NCBI GenBank assembly: GCA_038150225.1
Contig: JAYQWG010000001.1
Coordinates: forward strand, 1-64,000
Direction of reading: 5' to 3'
Length of the DNA stretch: 64,000 nt
Origin: Lucifugimonas sp038150225
Lineage (GTDB): Bacteria > Chloroflexota > Dehalococcoidia > Lucifugimonadales > Lucifugimonadaceae
Shown: in pieces, positions 17,797 through 26,849 of the stretch
Numbering within the stretch: position 1 is the first letter of the stretch
How the letters are laid out: the number at the start of each line of letters is the position of its first letter
The notes under the pieces: generated by a model
Told to the model about the DNA's origin: nothing
Database searches by the model: none
Seen by the model: the letters and a program-made list of their open reading frames with translations, nothing else
Program-made: the position numbers and the translations under genes

Positions 17797-20700
17797 CAGG
17801 TAGTCGCGTCAAACCCGGCGCGTGCCATCTCACTAATTTTGATTTTTCTGTAGGAAATGGCAGACCGAGTCACACCTGCCAGGACAAAAAGAATGACGAC
17901 GGCGATTGTAAACGTCGGCAAAGCTAAATTGGTTTGCAATAGAAATGGCGGTAGGAGGCGCTCACCTGTTTGTGTATGGGCCATTGTTTGAATCATTAAC
18001 AAACTGTTTGCGATTCCGGTCGCAATACCAGCGAGTACCCCGGTGACCAGGGCAGGCATTAATTCGGTAAACGTTGAGATCCAATGGTTCCTGACCGTAG
18101 CTCCGAGCGCTAGTACTACTGCTGAATCTCCTTTTGATTTGAGTGAATGCGCTGAAAAGAAAGTGGTGTAAGCGAGTAAAACCACGAGAGTGCTTACGGC
18201 TGTCGCCAGGAGGCTCACACCTTTCCAACCAATAACAGCGACGGGATCGACAAAGGAATCTGAGGAAAGTTCCTCCAGCGAAATTATTTTCGCCAATCTA
18301 AAACTGTCGCGAACTGCTGACAGCACTTCAGGATCTGATCGTCCACGCTCGTTCAACCCAATGAACGCTTCGTTCGTTCTGATAGACCGGTTTCCCCTGA
18401 GCTCCACAAAATCCCTGATCGATCGAACGTCCGCAATTGCGAATGGTCCGTTGTTAGGGTTAACCGTCGGGAAGTAGTTCACGGTGTCGATGACTTCAGC
18501 GGGTAGAAGATCCCCATCAAAATCCATCACGAACGGTCGACGCAAACCAACGTTCGACTGCGCGAGAAAAGCTTCGTCTACCAGGAGTGGGAGAGGCCGG
18601 TCGGTAGCGGTACGGTAGATGCCTCGCACACCTTGTGATGACCCTCGTCCAAGTTCGATTTCCAGCATGCCCACGCCGTTATCTGAATCGTTTGGCCCTA
18701 CGATGTTGTCCTCGTTCACTATGTTTGCGAACGTGTCTTCACCTTGCGATGTAGGAAGGCCTTTCCAAAGTCCTTTTGACTCGAAATCCAGTACAACATG
18801 TTCAACGCCGCCAGCAGTTTCGACACGGAGATCATCGAGAAAGAGCTTTGAAGTCGGAGCACTATCGGGACCAACCTGGAGCCTCGTCTGGATTGACGTG
18901 ATCTCAATTGGGTCAACCATGTTTGGGAGTTTGGTATTTGCGTTGACCCAACCGGCTTCCACGTCGCCGAAGCTGATCGTGAATGGTTCGCCTGTTGCGT
19001 CTTTGAGGATCACCCACAGCTGTAGTCGAGGTATTACCGGGTCTGACTTGTACCAAACTGAGATTCGCTCGGCATTGGCGGGCAAAACTATTGGTTCAGG
19101 TGTTACTCGCTCTGCCAGGCGATCAATGAGTTGCTGAATTGAGTCTTCCGAGTCAGTGAAGTCATCTCGAAACCACGCTATTCGTTGGAAATCGATCGGC
19201 TCGATCCCAAGCAGAGTAAAGAGAATTCCACTGGATGTGGTTCCTACCGAACCAGTGCTACGTATTGCCGGAGATGCGACCCTCACGCCTTCATTCGAAC
19301 TTAGTTCGGTGAATTGATTCGTTTCCAGGTCTGCTGTGGAACCGGTTGTAACCACGTGGATGTCGGAGCCGGTGAAATATTGAATTTGTTCCTCTGAAGA
19401 ACGTTCAAGAGTCGAAATCACAGTTCCTGCGATGATTGACGTGCTCACTGCCAACGCGAGAGTGAGCATCGGCCATCCGTGAAAGTATGGTCGTCGAGCC
19501 ACAGCGGCTGAGCCAAGCATCAAAGCCGATGAACGTGAAGCTGACGCAATATTCGATGCATAGCGAACGAGATATGGAAAAACCCTGACCAGCAGGAGTC
19601 CACTCGACACCACGATTAGCACTGGGGCAAAAAGCAAGGTTAGATCGGGCTCGAAACTGCCCGTGCGCGTAGACGTCGTGGCTTCCTGCCTGCTCGAAAT
19701 CTCCCACCAGAGAATGCCACTCAAGACCACGAGAAGGGTATCAACATAAAAGCGCTGGAACCAAGGCGGCTCGTCTGGGCGAGCGGCAGCTGCTCTCGAC
19801 TGAGCAGCAGATCTTCTATCCCAAAATGAACTAGAAAATGAGATTAATAGCGCAGTAGGAAAACTCGCTCCCAACGACCAGATCCAGTGTGTCCAACTCA
19901 GTTCGCTTATGAGCAATCCTCCTCCTGAGATTTCTCGATAGGACGGGGTGAAACCCAGGAGAGAGACAGTGGTGAGTGATAGCAATGGAGCAATAATCCC
20001 GACAGGAACAGTGATCGAGAGTGCTTCAGCCAGTTGAGTTTTGGTTTGCTGGTTCGAGTCATAACCCCGACTTCGCAACATTGCACTGCTGTCGTCCCGT
20101 CGTTTTGCCAGTAGTGAGGACGACATCACCAGAAAGAAACCTGAACAGCCAGCAATCAGGAGGGTGAGCAGGATCATAGGGATGCTGCCGAATTTGGCTC
20201 GTCTCCGCAGGTCGTCCAATCTCGGCTGTAGTTCAGTTATTACGAACGGGCGGGCGATGGATTCCTCAAGTTCGTGTGTGACCTTCTCGAAGCTACGTTT
20301 GAGTTTGCCCGAGGAGATGGTCGAGATTGCGTCATTGTCCGTGTAGAAGAACCAGTCGTAGGTAGCTGGGAGTCCTGCGCTCGCTTCGCTGATCGGTCCA
20401 AACATTGCTGATTCGTCTACAAGCATGATGAGAGGTTGTTCGCGCCCTTGCACGGATGGCTCTAAGTAGGCTTCTCCGAGTTGCAGCCAGAAAACTTCAT
20501 CACGGTCTGTCTGCTCGAATGTTCCTGTGATGACCGCTCTTATAAGTCCAGAGTCGCGATCTACGGAACGAGCTACTACAACGTCGCCCACCTGTATTTG
20601 AAGCAATCTCGCCCGGTCATGTTCGACCGATGCTTCTAAAGTCAGTAACCCGTTGGCAACAGAAATATTCGATGTTGGAGCGTGGCCGGTTATGTACGTG

Positions 20701-21059
20701 AGATGGGAATCAGCGTTCTCGATAAATTGAAATGCCGAGAGAGATGCTAGTTCGTCCGTTCGAAGCCCCGACTGTTCAAACCCCCACCAGTTTTCTTGGG
20801 TTTTGACCAGTCTGGTCTTGGCAACCACAAGATCACGAAAGTGATCATCAACCGACTTGGACACGGCCGAATCAGCGATTGATTGATCGGTTGAAGATAG
20901 TGGAATCCACGAACTCGTAACGTGGATGTTTGAGTTGTATTCCCCGACGCGCTCGACCATTGCGGTCATCGAAACGAGTTCCAGCGACCGACCGTACTGC
21001 GGAATGCCAGACGCCACGCCAGTGGTGATCAGGCTTCCTACGAGCAATCCCGCGATCAA
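17796..21059 (-). CDS. Large FtsX/MacB-type ABC permease, start uncertain
   Basis: A permease of at least 1087 residues with the same plan as its downstream neighbour: TM1, an extracytoplasmic domain, an FtsX core at about 295-480, a second extracytoplasmic domain, and a C-terminal FtsX core. The TTG used here begins inside TM1. The frame stays open upstream to 21179 without ATG, GTG or TTG. The upstream residues FLRFIVNRARSEPW align with the SFQLIIKRTLAHWR start of the sister permease, so the true start is earlier. A CTG at 21107 preceded by AGGA at 7 nt gives an N-terminus MNFLRFIVNR and is the best candidate. It is the first gene of the operon. The divergent HtrA-like gene starts 107 nt beyond the CTG. 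Confidence 0.88.
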   Translation of the reverse strand: MIAGLLVGSLITTGVASGIPQYGRSLELVSMTAMVERVGEYNSNIHVTSSWIPLSSTDQSIADSAVSKSVDDHFRDLVVAKTRLVKTQENWWGFEQSGLRTDELASLSAFQFIENADSHLTYITGHAPTSNISVANGLLTLEASVEHDRARLLQIQVGDVVVARSVDRDSGLIRAVITGTFEQTDRDEVFWLQLGEAYLEPSVQGREQPLIMLVDESAMFGPISEASAGLPATYDWFFYTDNDAISTISSGKLKRSFEKVTHELEESIARPFVITELQPRLDDLRRRAKFGSIPMILLTLLIAGCSGFFLVMSSSLLAKRRDDSSAMLRSRGYDSNQQTKTQLAEALSITVPVGIIAPLLSLTTVSLLGFTPSYREISGGGLLISELSWTHWIWSLGASFPTALLISFSSSFWDRRSAAQSRAAAARPDEPPWFQRFYVDTLLVVLSGILWWEISSRQEATTSTRTGSFEPDLTLLFAPVLIVVSSGLLLVRVFPYLVRYASNIASASRSSALMLGSAAVARRPYFHGWPMLTLALAVSTSIIAGTVISTLERSSEEQIQYFTGSDIHVVTTGSTADLETNQFTELSSNEGVRVASPAIRSTGSVGTTSSGILFTLLGIEPIDFQRIAWFRDDFTDSEDSIQQLIDRLAERVTPEPIVLPANAERISVWYKSDPVIPRLQLWVILKDATGEPFTISFGDVEAGWVNANTKLPNMVDPIEITSIQTRLQVGPDSAPTSKLFLDDLRVETAGGVEHVVLDFESKGLWKGLPTSQGEDTFANIVNEDNIVGPNDSDNGVGMLEIELGRGSSQGVRGIYRTATDRPLPLLVDEAFLAQSNVGLRRPFVMDFDGDLLPAEVIDTVNYFPTVNPNNGPFAIADVRSIRDFVELRGNRSIRTNEAFIGLNERGRSDPEVLSAVRDSFRLAKIISLEELSSDSFVDPVAVIGWKGVSLLATAVSTLVVLLAYTTFFSAHSLKSKGDSAVVLALGATVRNHWISTFTELMPALVTGVLAGIATGIANSLLMIQTMAHTQTGERLLPPFLLQTNLALPTFTIAVVILFVLAGVTRSAISYRKIKISEMARAGFDATT

Positions 21060-21213
21060 CCACGGCTCAGACCGAGCGCGATTAACTATGAATCTGAGAA
21101 AATTCAGTTCAGCGTCCTGGCTTTCTCGTGCGAAGATGGATTGAGATTCATTGGCGGTACGGTGGTAAAACCGCTGACATTATGACCGTAGTTCTACCTT
21201 TAGGTGCAAGTTT

Positions 21214-22272
21214 GTGAAGAAATCGCTTCCCATACTGCTGAGCGTAATGGTGCTACTCGTTGGCTGCACGGTTTTTGGCGATTCGGACTCCGATTCCCCA
21301 GGTCAATCCGCTACCACAGAGTCATCGGCAGCCACTCCCACACTGGTCTCGCGTGACGGAATTCTCACTACACCTGAACTCGTTGGTCTTCTGAAGCCAT
21401 CAATCGTGCAGATCGCTGTAATTACCGATTTCGGGCAAGGGGTTGGTACGGGGGTTGTGATGGACACCGAAGGTCACATTCTCACCAACTCGCACGTTGT
21501 AGATGGTGCACGCACCATCACAGTTGCTTTCGATGACGGCATGCTGACTGACGGTGAACTCTTCCGGCGCGATCCGTTACTTGACCTGGCCATTGTTCGA
21601 GTAAATATTAGTGCTGATGACCTCATTCCAGCCCGCTTCGGAAATTCTGAAGAACTGGTGGTTGGAGAGGATGTCGTCGCTATTGGGCATGCGCTTGGTC
21701 TTAGAGGTGGTCCAACCGTTAGCAAGGGCGTTATAAGTGCTCTCGACCGCACTATCGTAGGAGATGGTGGCGATGATCTGACAGGGCTCGTCCAGACCGA
21801 CGCAGCGATCAACGAGGGCAACTCTGGTGGACCGCTGGTCAACATGTTTGGAGAGGTCGTTGGAATTAATACAGCCAAAATCAATTCTGGAGACCGAATC
21901 GGTTTTGCGATAAATATCAACGCTGCAAAATCTGCAGCTTCGACCCTCATAGCACTTGGTCCAACGCCACCTCCGGGCTTTCTAGGTGTCGGCGGTGTGG
22001 ACGTAACTCCTGCCCTTGCCAGGGCAATCGGCCTTCCTGTCGGTGAAGGTTTTGGAGTCACAGTGATCGAACCTGGTTCTCCCGCCGACGAAGCGGGTCT
22101 CGAACTCGACGACATCATCATCAAACTCGATGAAGCGATCATTTCTGATGGTCAAGATCTCACGGAGTTTTTGAAAGAACACCCAGCAGGTTCTGAAGTA
22201 CTTGTGACCGTCGTTCGTGACTCGCGCCTTCTGGTCGAACTGAACGCAACCCTCGTCGAACGCATACGGTAA
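21214..22272 (+). CDS. HtrA/DegP-like serine protease, predicted lipoprotein
   Basis: A 352-residue S1C protease. The signal peptide ends in the lipobox LLVGC (C18), followed by a Ser/Thr-rich linker (about 20-50), so it is probably anchored outside the cytoplasmic membrane. The catalytic triad is H94 (TNSHVV), D124 (PLLDLAIVRV) and S204 (NEGNSGGPL). One PDZ domain spans about residues 250-345 (FLGVGGVDV to the C-terminus). A role in envelope protein quality control is expected. The start is GTG with AGGTG seven bases upstream; the region also holds the promoter of the divergent FtsX operon. Confidence 0.92.
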   Translation: MKKSLPILLSVMVLLVGCTVFGDSDSDSPGQSATTESSAATPTLVSRDGILTTPELVGLLKPSIVQIAVITDFGQGVGTGVVMDTEGHILTNSHVVDGARTITVAFDDGMLTDGELFRRDPLLDLAIVRVNISADDLIPARFGNSEELVVGEDVVAIGHALGLRGGPTVSKGVISALDRTIVGDGGDDLTGLVQTDAAINEGNSGGPLVNMFGEVVGINTAKINSGDRIGFAININAAKSAASTLIALGPTPPPGFLGVGGVDVTPALARAIGLPVGEGFGVTVIEPGSPADEAGLELDDIIIKLDEAIISDGQDLTEFLKEHPAGSEVLVTVVRDSRLLVELNATLVERIR

Positions 22273-22345
22273 CTCCTGACGACCAGACCTATTTCGTGCA
22301 GAATGTGGCGATTCAAGCCATGAATCAAACTGCATGAGGGATCAC

Positions 22346-23173
22346 ATGTCTTCAGGACGTGAAAAGGAACTGACTGGAAAAGTCGCTATCGTCACTGGTG
22401 CCGGACGCATGCGGGGTATCGGTCGTGGTACTGCCGTTGTACTCGCCCGGATGGGGGCGAATGTCGCAGTAACCGGAACAGGTCGAAGTCCTTCAACGTT
22501 CCCTGAGGATGAAAAAACGGCTGGCTGGTGTGACATCGAATCGACCGCAGAAGAGATTGAGTCATACGGTGTCGAAGCTTTACCCGTTGTTTGTAACGTT
22601 GCCGACCAAGACGATGTCGAACGCATGGTCGCTGCTGTTGTTGAACGGTTCGGTCGACTCGACATCATTGTGAATAACGCAGCAGCCCCGTACGGTGCAG
22701 ATCGAGTCTCTGTGCTCGATATGGACACGAATGTGTTCCGCCGTGTAATGGACATCAAAGTGATGGGCACGTTTTATTGCTCCAAGGCAGCTGCTCGCCA
22801 AATGGTCGCTCAAGGTGAGGGCGGAAGAATAGTGAACCTGTCATCCACTATGGGTAAAAGTGGTCGACCTAACACCAGCGCTTACAACGCAGCGAACTTT
22901 GCGGTCGATGGGTTTACTCAGTCGATGGCGAAAGAACTGGGAGAGCAGGCGATCACAGTAAACAGCGTTTGCCCTGGTCTTGTTGAAACCGCGAGACTTG
23001 ATCCGATGGGACGTACCGATAAGTGGGATGCCCGCATTGCAGAAATCCCATTGAAGCGAGCTGCGGCTGATGAAGAGATCGGTGAAATGATCGGTTTCCT
23101 GTGTTCGCCAAGAGCGGCGTACATCACCGGTCAGTCGATCAATGTGAACGGTGGAGTAATCACCGAGCGCTAA
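22346..23173 (+). CDS. Short-chain dehydrogenase/reductase with altered catalytic lysine
   Basis: A 275-residue SDR. The cofactor loop is TGAGRMRGIGRG, with an insertion relative to classical TGxxxGxG. NNAAAP is the NNAG-equivalent, and the serine is in VNLSST (S166/S167). The tyrosine motif reads Y180-N-A-A-N184, so the usual lysine of YxxxK is asparagine. VCPGLVET and GQSINVNGG are normal C-terminal SDR features. Loss of the lysine would be expected to impair the usual proton relay, so this enzyme may have another activity or role. The ATG preceded by GAGGGA at 4 nt is preferred over an ATG 12 nt upstream. It is convergent with, and overlaps by 4 nt, the JAMM peptidase gene. Confidence 0.85.
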   Translation: MSSGREKELTGKVAIVTGAGRMRGIGRGTAVVLARMGANVAVTGTGRSPSTFPEDEKTAGWCDIESTAEEIESYGVEALPVVCNVADQDDVERMVAAVVERFGRLDIIVNNAAAPYGADRVSVLDMDTNVFRRVMDIKVMGTFYCSKAAARQMVAQGEGGRIVNLSSTMGKSGRPNTSAYNAANFAVDGFTQSMAKELGEQAITVNSVCPGLVETARLDPMGRTDKWDARIAEIPLKRAAADEEIGEMIGFLCSPRAAYITGQSINVNGGVITER

Positions 23174-23655
23174 ATGTCCAGTCCTTCGTATAACTCGATT
23201 TCAACGAAATCAGAAGTTTCATCGTCCCATGCAAACTGGCGAGCTTCGACAACCCGGTTCCCGTCGATTCCGATAACGATTTGATGAACCGGGTATGCAG
23301 GACCGTCGCCCCATGGATCGGTGGCATTCGCTTTGTCAGTTTCCGAGAAATAAGCCATTCCATTTGGATGCGAGTGATAGATGATCCTCGGGCGCACGTC
23401 GTCTTCGAGCGTGCGGTTCAGATCGAGCAGGTCGTCATTCGAAATAACAAACGCTGTCTCAGCAGTCCTGTCTTTAGCCGTTGGGTGTGACTCAGGTTCG
23501 TAAGCGTTGATAGCGGGGCGTGGTCCATCGGCGACGTTCGAGTCTTTGTTACCAGTCAACCAACCGCAGCACTCGTTCGGAAACTCGGCTCTAGCCTGTT
23601 TGAAGATCGTCTCCAGGGCTGATCGTGGGACTTCGATGGGTTGGGGGACCGCCAA
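23170..23655 (-). CDS. Stand-alone JAMM/MPN+ metallopeptidase
   Basis: A 161-residue single-domain protein of the Mov34/MPN/PAD-1 (JAB) family. The zinc and catalytic residues are complete: E28 in FPNECCGWLTG, then H94, H96, S104 and D107 in YHSHPNGMAYFSETD. Bacterial stand-alone members (Mec type) remove cysteine or other adducts from the C-terminus of small ubiquitin-like sulfur carriers. No ThiS/MoaD/CysO-like gene is seen in the window. The start is TTG with AAGGA eight bases upstream. Confidence 0.85.
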   Translation of the reverse strand: MAVPQPIEVPRSALETIFKQARAEFPNECCGWLTGNKDSNVADGPRPAINAYEPESHPTAKDRTAETAFVISNDDLLDLNRTLEDDVRPRIIYHSHPNGMAYFSETDKANATDPWGDGPAYPVHQIVIGIDGNRVVEARQFAWDDETSDFVEIELYEGLDI

Positions 23656-23856
23656 TGAGGATTCCTTTGCGTTGTTGATTCAAGACTGCAGATTAGATTA
23701 TCGAGGAAGAGAAATCGATTTTGCGTTCGATTAGCGACGAATACACAGTGCGTTGATTACACGTACCCGTGTAGAGTTCTCGACAAGTGCCACACAGACA
23801 GCTCTTGCAGTTGGGATGTGGCAGTATTCGTCTCGAACAACGCTTGAGACCCCTAA

Positions 23857-24336
23857 ATGCCGTTACCTAGAAGCTGGATAGACCGACGACGCCGTAAACT
23901 GCGTCGGATTCAGCGCGAGGCGATGGCTAGGATTGGGATTTCTACTTCGGGATCGCCAGCAGTTGGTGAAACAACCGTTTGCATTGCTTATATGTGCCCC
24001 TGGGCTCACGCGTGTGGCTCAGCGACACCCAGGCCCGCCCTCGTTTCAGAACGGCAGTGCCTGAGGAAGTACCCGGAAGAACAACGACCTGAATCCGGGC
24101 TATCAGACGGCGCTCTCGATCAGCTCGCTGAGCGGCGCAAAGCCGGAGACAGCCTTGAAACGGTTACTCTGAGTATCCTGGATGAGTTCAGACCGCACGG
24201 ACCCTCTCCGTCGATGGGTAAGAAACGCCCTGTAAGGCCCGTATATGACAACGGAGTCATGGGAAAACCGTTTACGACTCAGAAATCTGCTTCAGAGAAA
24301 CGTCATGTTGCACGTATGACTGCAGAAAGCTCGTAA
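23857..24336 (+). CDS. Hypothetical protein, basic, cysteine cluster
   Basis: A possible 159-residue protein that matches no family I recognise. The N-terminus is very basic (WIDRRRRKLRRIQRE). Residues about 42-68 contain four cysteines (TVCIAYMCPWAHAC, then C68) that could bind a metal. The C-terminus is again basic. Its last 65 nt overlap the 3' end of the hydrolase gene on the opposite strand. There is no clear ribosome binding site. It is the only substantial open frame in this otherwise empty 600 bp, and could be real or chance. Confidence 0.4.
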   Translation: MPLPRSWIDRRRRKLRRIQREAMARIGISTSGSPAVGETTVCIAYMCPWAHACGSATPRPALVSERQCLRKYPEEQRPESGLSDGALDQLAERRKAGDSLETVTLSILDEFRPHGPSPSMGKKRPVRPVYDNGVMGKPFTTQKSASEKRHVARMTAESS

Positions 24337-25078
24337 TCGATTCGTAGTACTTTTCAGGGTTTACCTGGTCGAGGAAATCGTGATCGCCGCCCTCGATTAA
24401 CTCGAGTTGTTTAGGCTCATTGGCAGCGGCAAATATCCTTTTAGAATTGCCGTGTGACACCGTTGAATCCGCCGTTCCATGCAGAATCAAGACCGGACAC
24501 CGAACGTTTTTGATGTGCTCCAAAGTTGTATAGTTAGCACGCAAAATAAATCGCACTGGTGAGTACTTCGTCCAGGGTGAGTACTCGAACATGATCTCTT
24601 GAATCGACGACAGTCCGGCTTCCAGGATTAGCGCGTCGATATGAGGGTTGTTTTGAGCGAGATTCAAGGCAACCGCGCTGCCCAGAGATCGACCAAACAC
24701 CACGATTTTCGAGTCAGGGAATTCTCGGTTAATGTATCCGAGCGATGTTCTCGCGTCTTCATAAAGTCCGTCTTCAGATGGAGTGCCGTCGCTCAGTCCA
24801 TAGCCACGGTAGTCGACAGCCAGTACTGATGCACCCAGCCTCTCGTTGAGATCTCGATACTGATCCAATCTGACACTGATGTTTCCACCGTTTCCGTGAA
24901 AGATGAGGAATATCAGTTTTTCCGGTCCGCGAATCAGCCAGGAATGAATACGTACCGAGTCGGAAGTATCGAGAAAAACGTCCTCGTAATCCATGCCCAA
25001 ATGTTCGGGGGTGCCGCGGAAGGAACGCTCCGGACCATATAGCAACAGGCGCTCAAGCCAACCAAGTGGATTTCGCAT
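24272..25078 (-). CDS. Alpha/beta hydrolase, BEM46/ABHD13-like
   Basis: A 268-residue serine hydrolase of the S33-like BEM46 group. The oxyanion motif is HGNGGN (61-66), then VLAVDYRGYGLSDG, the nucleophile elbow GRSLGS with S131, the acid in LHGTADSTV, and the histidine in EGGDHDFLD. Many relatives have an N-terminal membrane anchor. Here the start RNPLGWLERLLLYGPE is amphipathic, and only weak membrane attachment is possible. The substrate is unknown. The 3' end overlaps the doubtful plus-strand reading frame. Confidence 0.86.
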   Translation of the reverse strand: MRNPLGWLERLLLYGPERSFRGTPEHLGMDYEDVFLDTSDSVRIHSWLIRGPEKLIFLIFHGNGGNISVRLDQYRDLNERLGASVLAVDYRGYGLSDGTPSEDGLYEDARTSLGYINREFPDSKIVVFGRSLGSAVALNLAQNNPHIDALILEAGLSSIQEIMFEYSPWTKYSPVRFILRANYTTLEHIKNVRCPVLILHGTADSTVSHGNSKRIFAAANEPKQLELIEGGDHDFLDQVNPEKYYESITSFLQSYVQHDVSLKQISES

Positions 25079-25140
25079 GTCTAGATCAGCTTCCAGTGAC
25101 TAGATTTCAATCTAAAGATCACGAAATTCACCGAATTTAC

Positions 25141-26412
25141 TTAGCCTCCTAAGTAACCGTCCATATCCAGCTCGGAAAGTATCTCTTCAGTGTGTTCTCC
25201 GAGCCCCGGTGAACTCTTCATTTCAGGCATTCCGTCAGAAAAAGTAAGCACGGGCCCGGTGGTCTTGACCCTGTCGCCTGTGTGATGGGGGAGGTCAAGT
25301 ACATAGTCGTTCGCCAGAACCTGCTCGTCGGTAAGCATCTCTTCTACGTACCTGATTGGTTCACAAGGTATGTCATGAGATCGAAGTTTCTCGAACCAGT
25401 ACTCTGTCGTGGTGGATGCAAAAATCCTCTCGAAATCGCTAACTAGATTCTCAGCGCGGGCAACAGCTTCGGGAGTTGAGTCATCGTAGTTAGGGTCAGT
25501 TACGCGAGGGTCTTCGAGACCAAACAGATCGAGTAGACGTTTCCTGGCGTGTACCGCGAGCGTCCCGAGGGTTAAACCACCATTCGAAGTTTTATAGGCC
25601 CTGTAGTAGCACCGGTACACAGAAGGCCGTACAGCTTGCTGGTACGAGTCCTGAACTGCTTCGTATGATGCTCCGCTCTCGCGTAGCTGCTGTTCTCGCT
25701 CCTCGAACCACCTCAGTGCAGGTGCTGGCTTCCCATCAACGTTAGTAACGCGCAAAGATTGCATGCCAATTGCATTGCTTAGAAGACTCGTGTTCACGAG
25801 CTGGCCTTTTCCGGTTCGTTCGCGGCTGATGATTCCCGCCATGATCCCGTTTGCCGCCGCGTATCCGGTGGAGAAATCGATGAACGATGATGACCAGACA
25901 ACTTCTGGCTGTCCGTCTCTGATCTTTCCCTCACTCGCAACAGCACCGGTATAGCCTTGTACGATCAGGTCGAATCCAGGCATGTCTGCTCGTTCGCCTT
26001 TAGGACCGTAAGCTGTGATGTCGACGTAAACGATACGAGGATTGATTCGTGAGATCGTTTCGTAGTCAATCCCCAATTTTTTGGCGGTGTCTTTGCGGTT
26101 GTTGGAAATGACACCGTCTGCGGTTTCAAGCAGCTTCTTCAAGACTGCTTGGTCGGCATCTTGCTTCAGATCGAGACAAATACTTCTAACACCACGGTTG
26201 AGAGCAATAAAAACCCTGCTCTCGTTTTTCGTAAACGAAGTGGCGTGGCGCCAGGGGTCTCCAGTGGGAGGTTCGACTTTTACTACATCAGCTCCCATGT
26301 CAGCGAGGAGTTGCCCTGCCCACGGACCGGCAACAAAACTTCCAAACTCGACTACTCGAATCCCTGAGAGCGGACCGTTGTTCGTTTCTGTGTCTGTATG
26401 GGAGTTTGGCAT
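25141..26412 (-). CDS. CaiB/BaiF-type family III CoA transferase
   Basis: A family III CoA-transferase of 423 residues. The N-terminal signature GIRVVEFGSFVAGPWAGQLL binds CoA. ADVVKVEPPTGDPWR and ADGVISNNRK follow, and GFDLIVQG carries the active-site aspartate position. These enzymes move CoA between organic acids, or act as racemases (AMACR type), and are abundant in marine heterotrophs. The ATG used here is preceded by GGAA. An in-frame GTG 45 nt upstream would add a non-conserved extension. No partner acyl-CoA dehydrogenase or hydratase lies nearby, so the substrate is open. Confidence 0.88.
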   Translation of the reverse strand: MPNSHTDTETNNGPLSGIRVVEFGSFVAGPWAGQLLADMGADVVKVEPPTGDPWRHATSFTKNESRVFIALNRGVRSICLDLKQDADQAVLKKLLETADGVISNNRKDTAKKLGIDYETISRINPRIVYVDITAYGPKGERADMPGFDLIVQGYTGAVASEGKIRDGQPEVVWSSSFIDFSTGYAAANGIMAGIISRERTGKGQLVNTSLLSNAIGMQSLRVTNVDGKPAPALRWFEEREQQLRESGASYEAVQDSYQQAVRPSVYRCYYRAYKTSNGGLTLGTLAVHARKRLLDLFGLEDPRVTDPNYDDSTPEAVARAENLVSDFERIFASTTTEYWFEKLRSHDIPCEPIRYVEEMLTDEQVLANDYVLDLPHHTGDRVKTTGPVLTFSDGMPEMKSSPGLGEHTEEILSELDMDGYLGG

Positions 26413-26504
26413 TCGTTCCGGTGATTGTTGCTCAAACCGCGATGTTACGCCGAGCACGACTCGATTTGCACCAACAACCAGCTGTCTGTCACGCCTCGAG
26501 GTGT

Positions 26505-26636
26505 TTATCCGGTCTTGGGAGGGATGACTAGAACTGGGCGTTGCGCAGACCGGATCACTTTATCGGCCACGCTTCCGACTACCCACCGTTTTAAACCACC
26601 AGATCCGTGTGATCCAATAACAATGATCGAACCTTC
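26505..26636 (-). pseudogene. Universal stress protein, C-terminal remnant
   Basis: The minus strand encodes about 43 residues that match the end of UspA-family proteins: IIVIGSHGSGGLKRWVVGS (the ATP-binding G-x2-G-x9-G-S motif), then VADKVIRSAQRPVLVIPPK and a stop. Upstream in the same frame similarity is lost at once, and a stop occurs 24 nt before it. About 100 N-terminal residues are missing. It looks like the tail of a deleted gene, upstream of the CoA transferase gene. Confidence 0.7.
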
Positions 26637-26849
26637 AACAAAAGTCCATAGACGAATTTATGGCCACCCAATTGCCAGGCGTGTGAGGATTTCGCAAAGT
26701 AGGTGACATAACACCATCACGCAATCCTCATTTACTTCTTCAGAAAGTTTTTTAGGACCCCATTAGTGTTGATTGGCGTGAATTTCGCGCGCACAATTTT
26801 GTGAGTGTTTTTACCTAAACCTTGATGTCAAAGAGAACGGGGCTGATCA

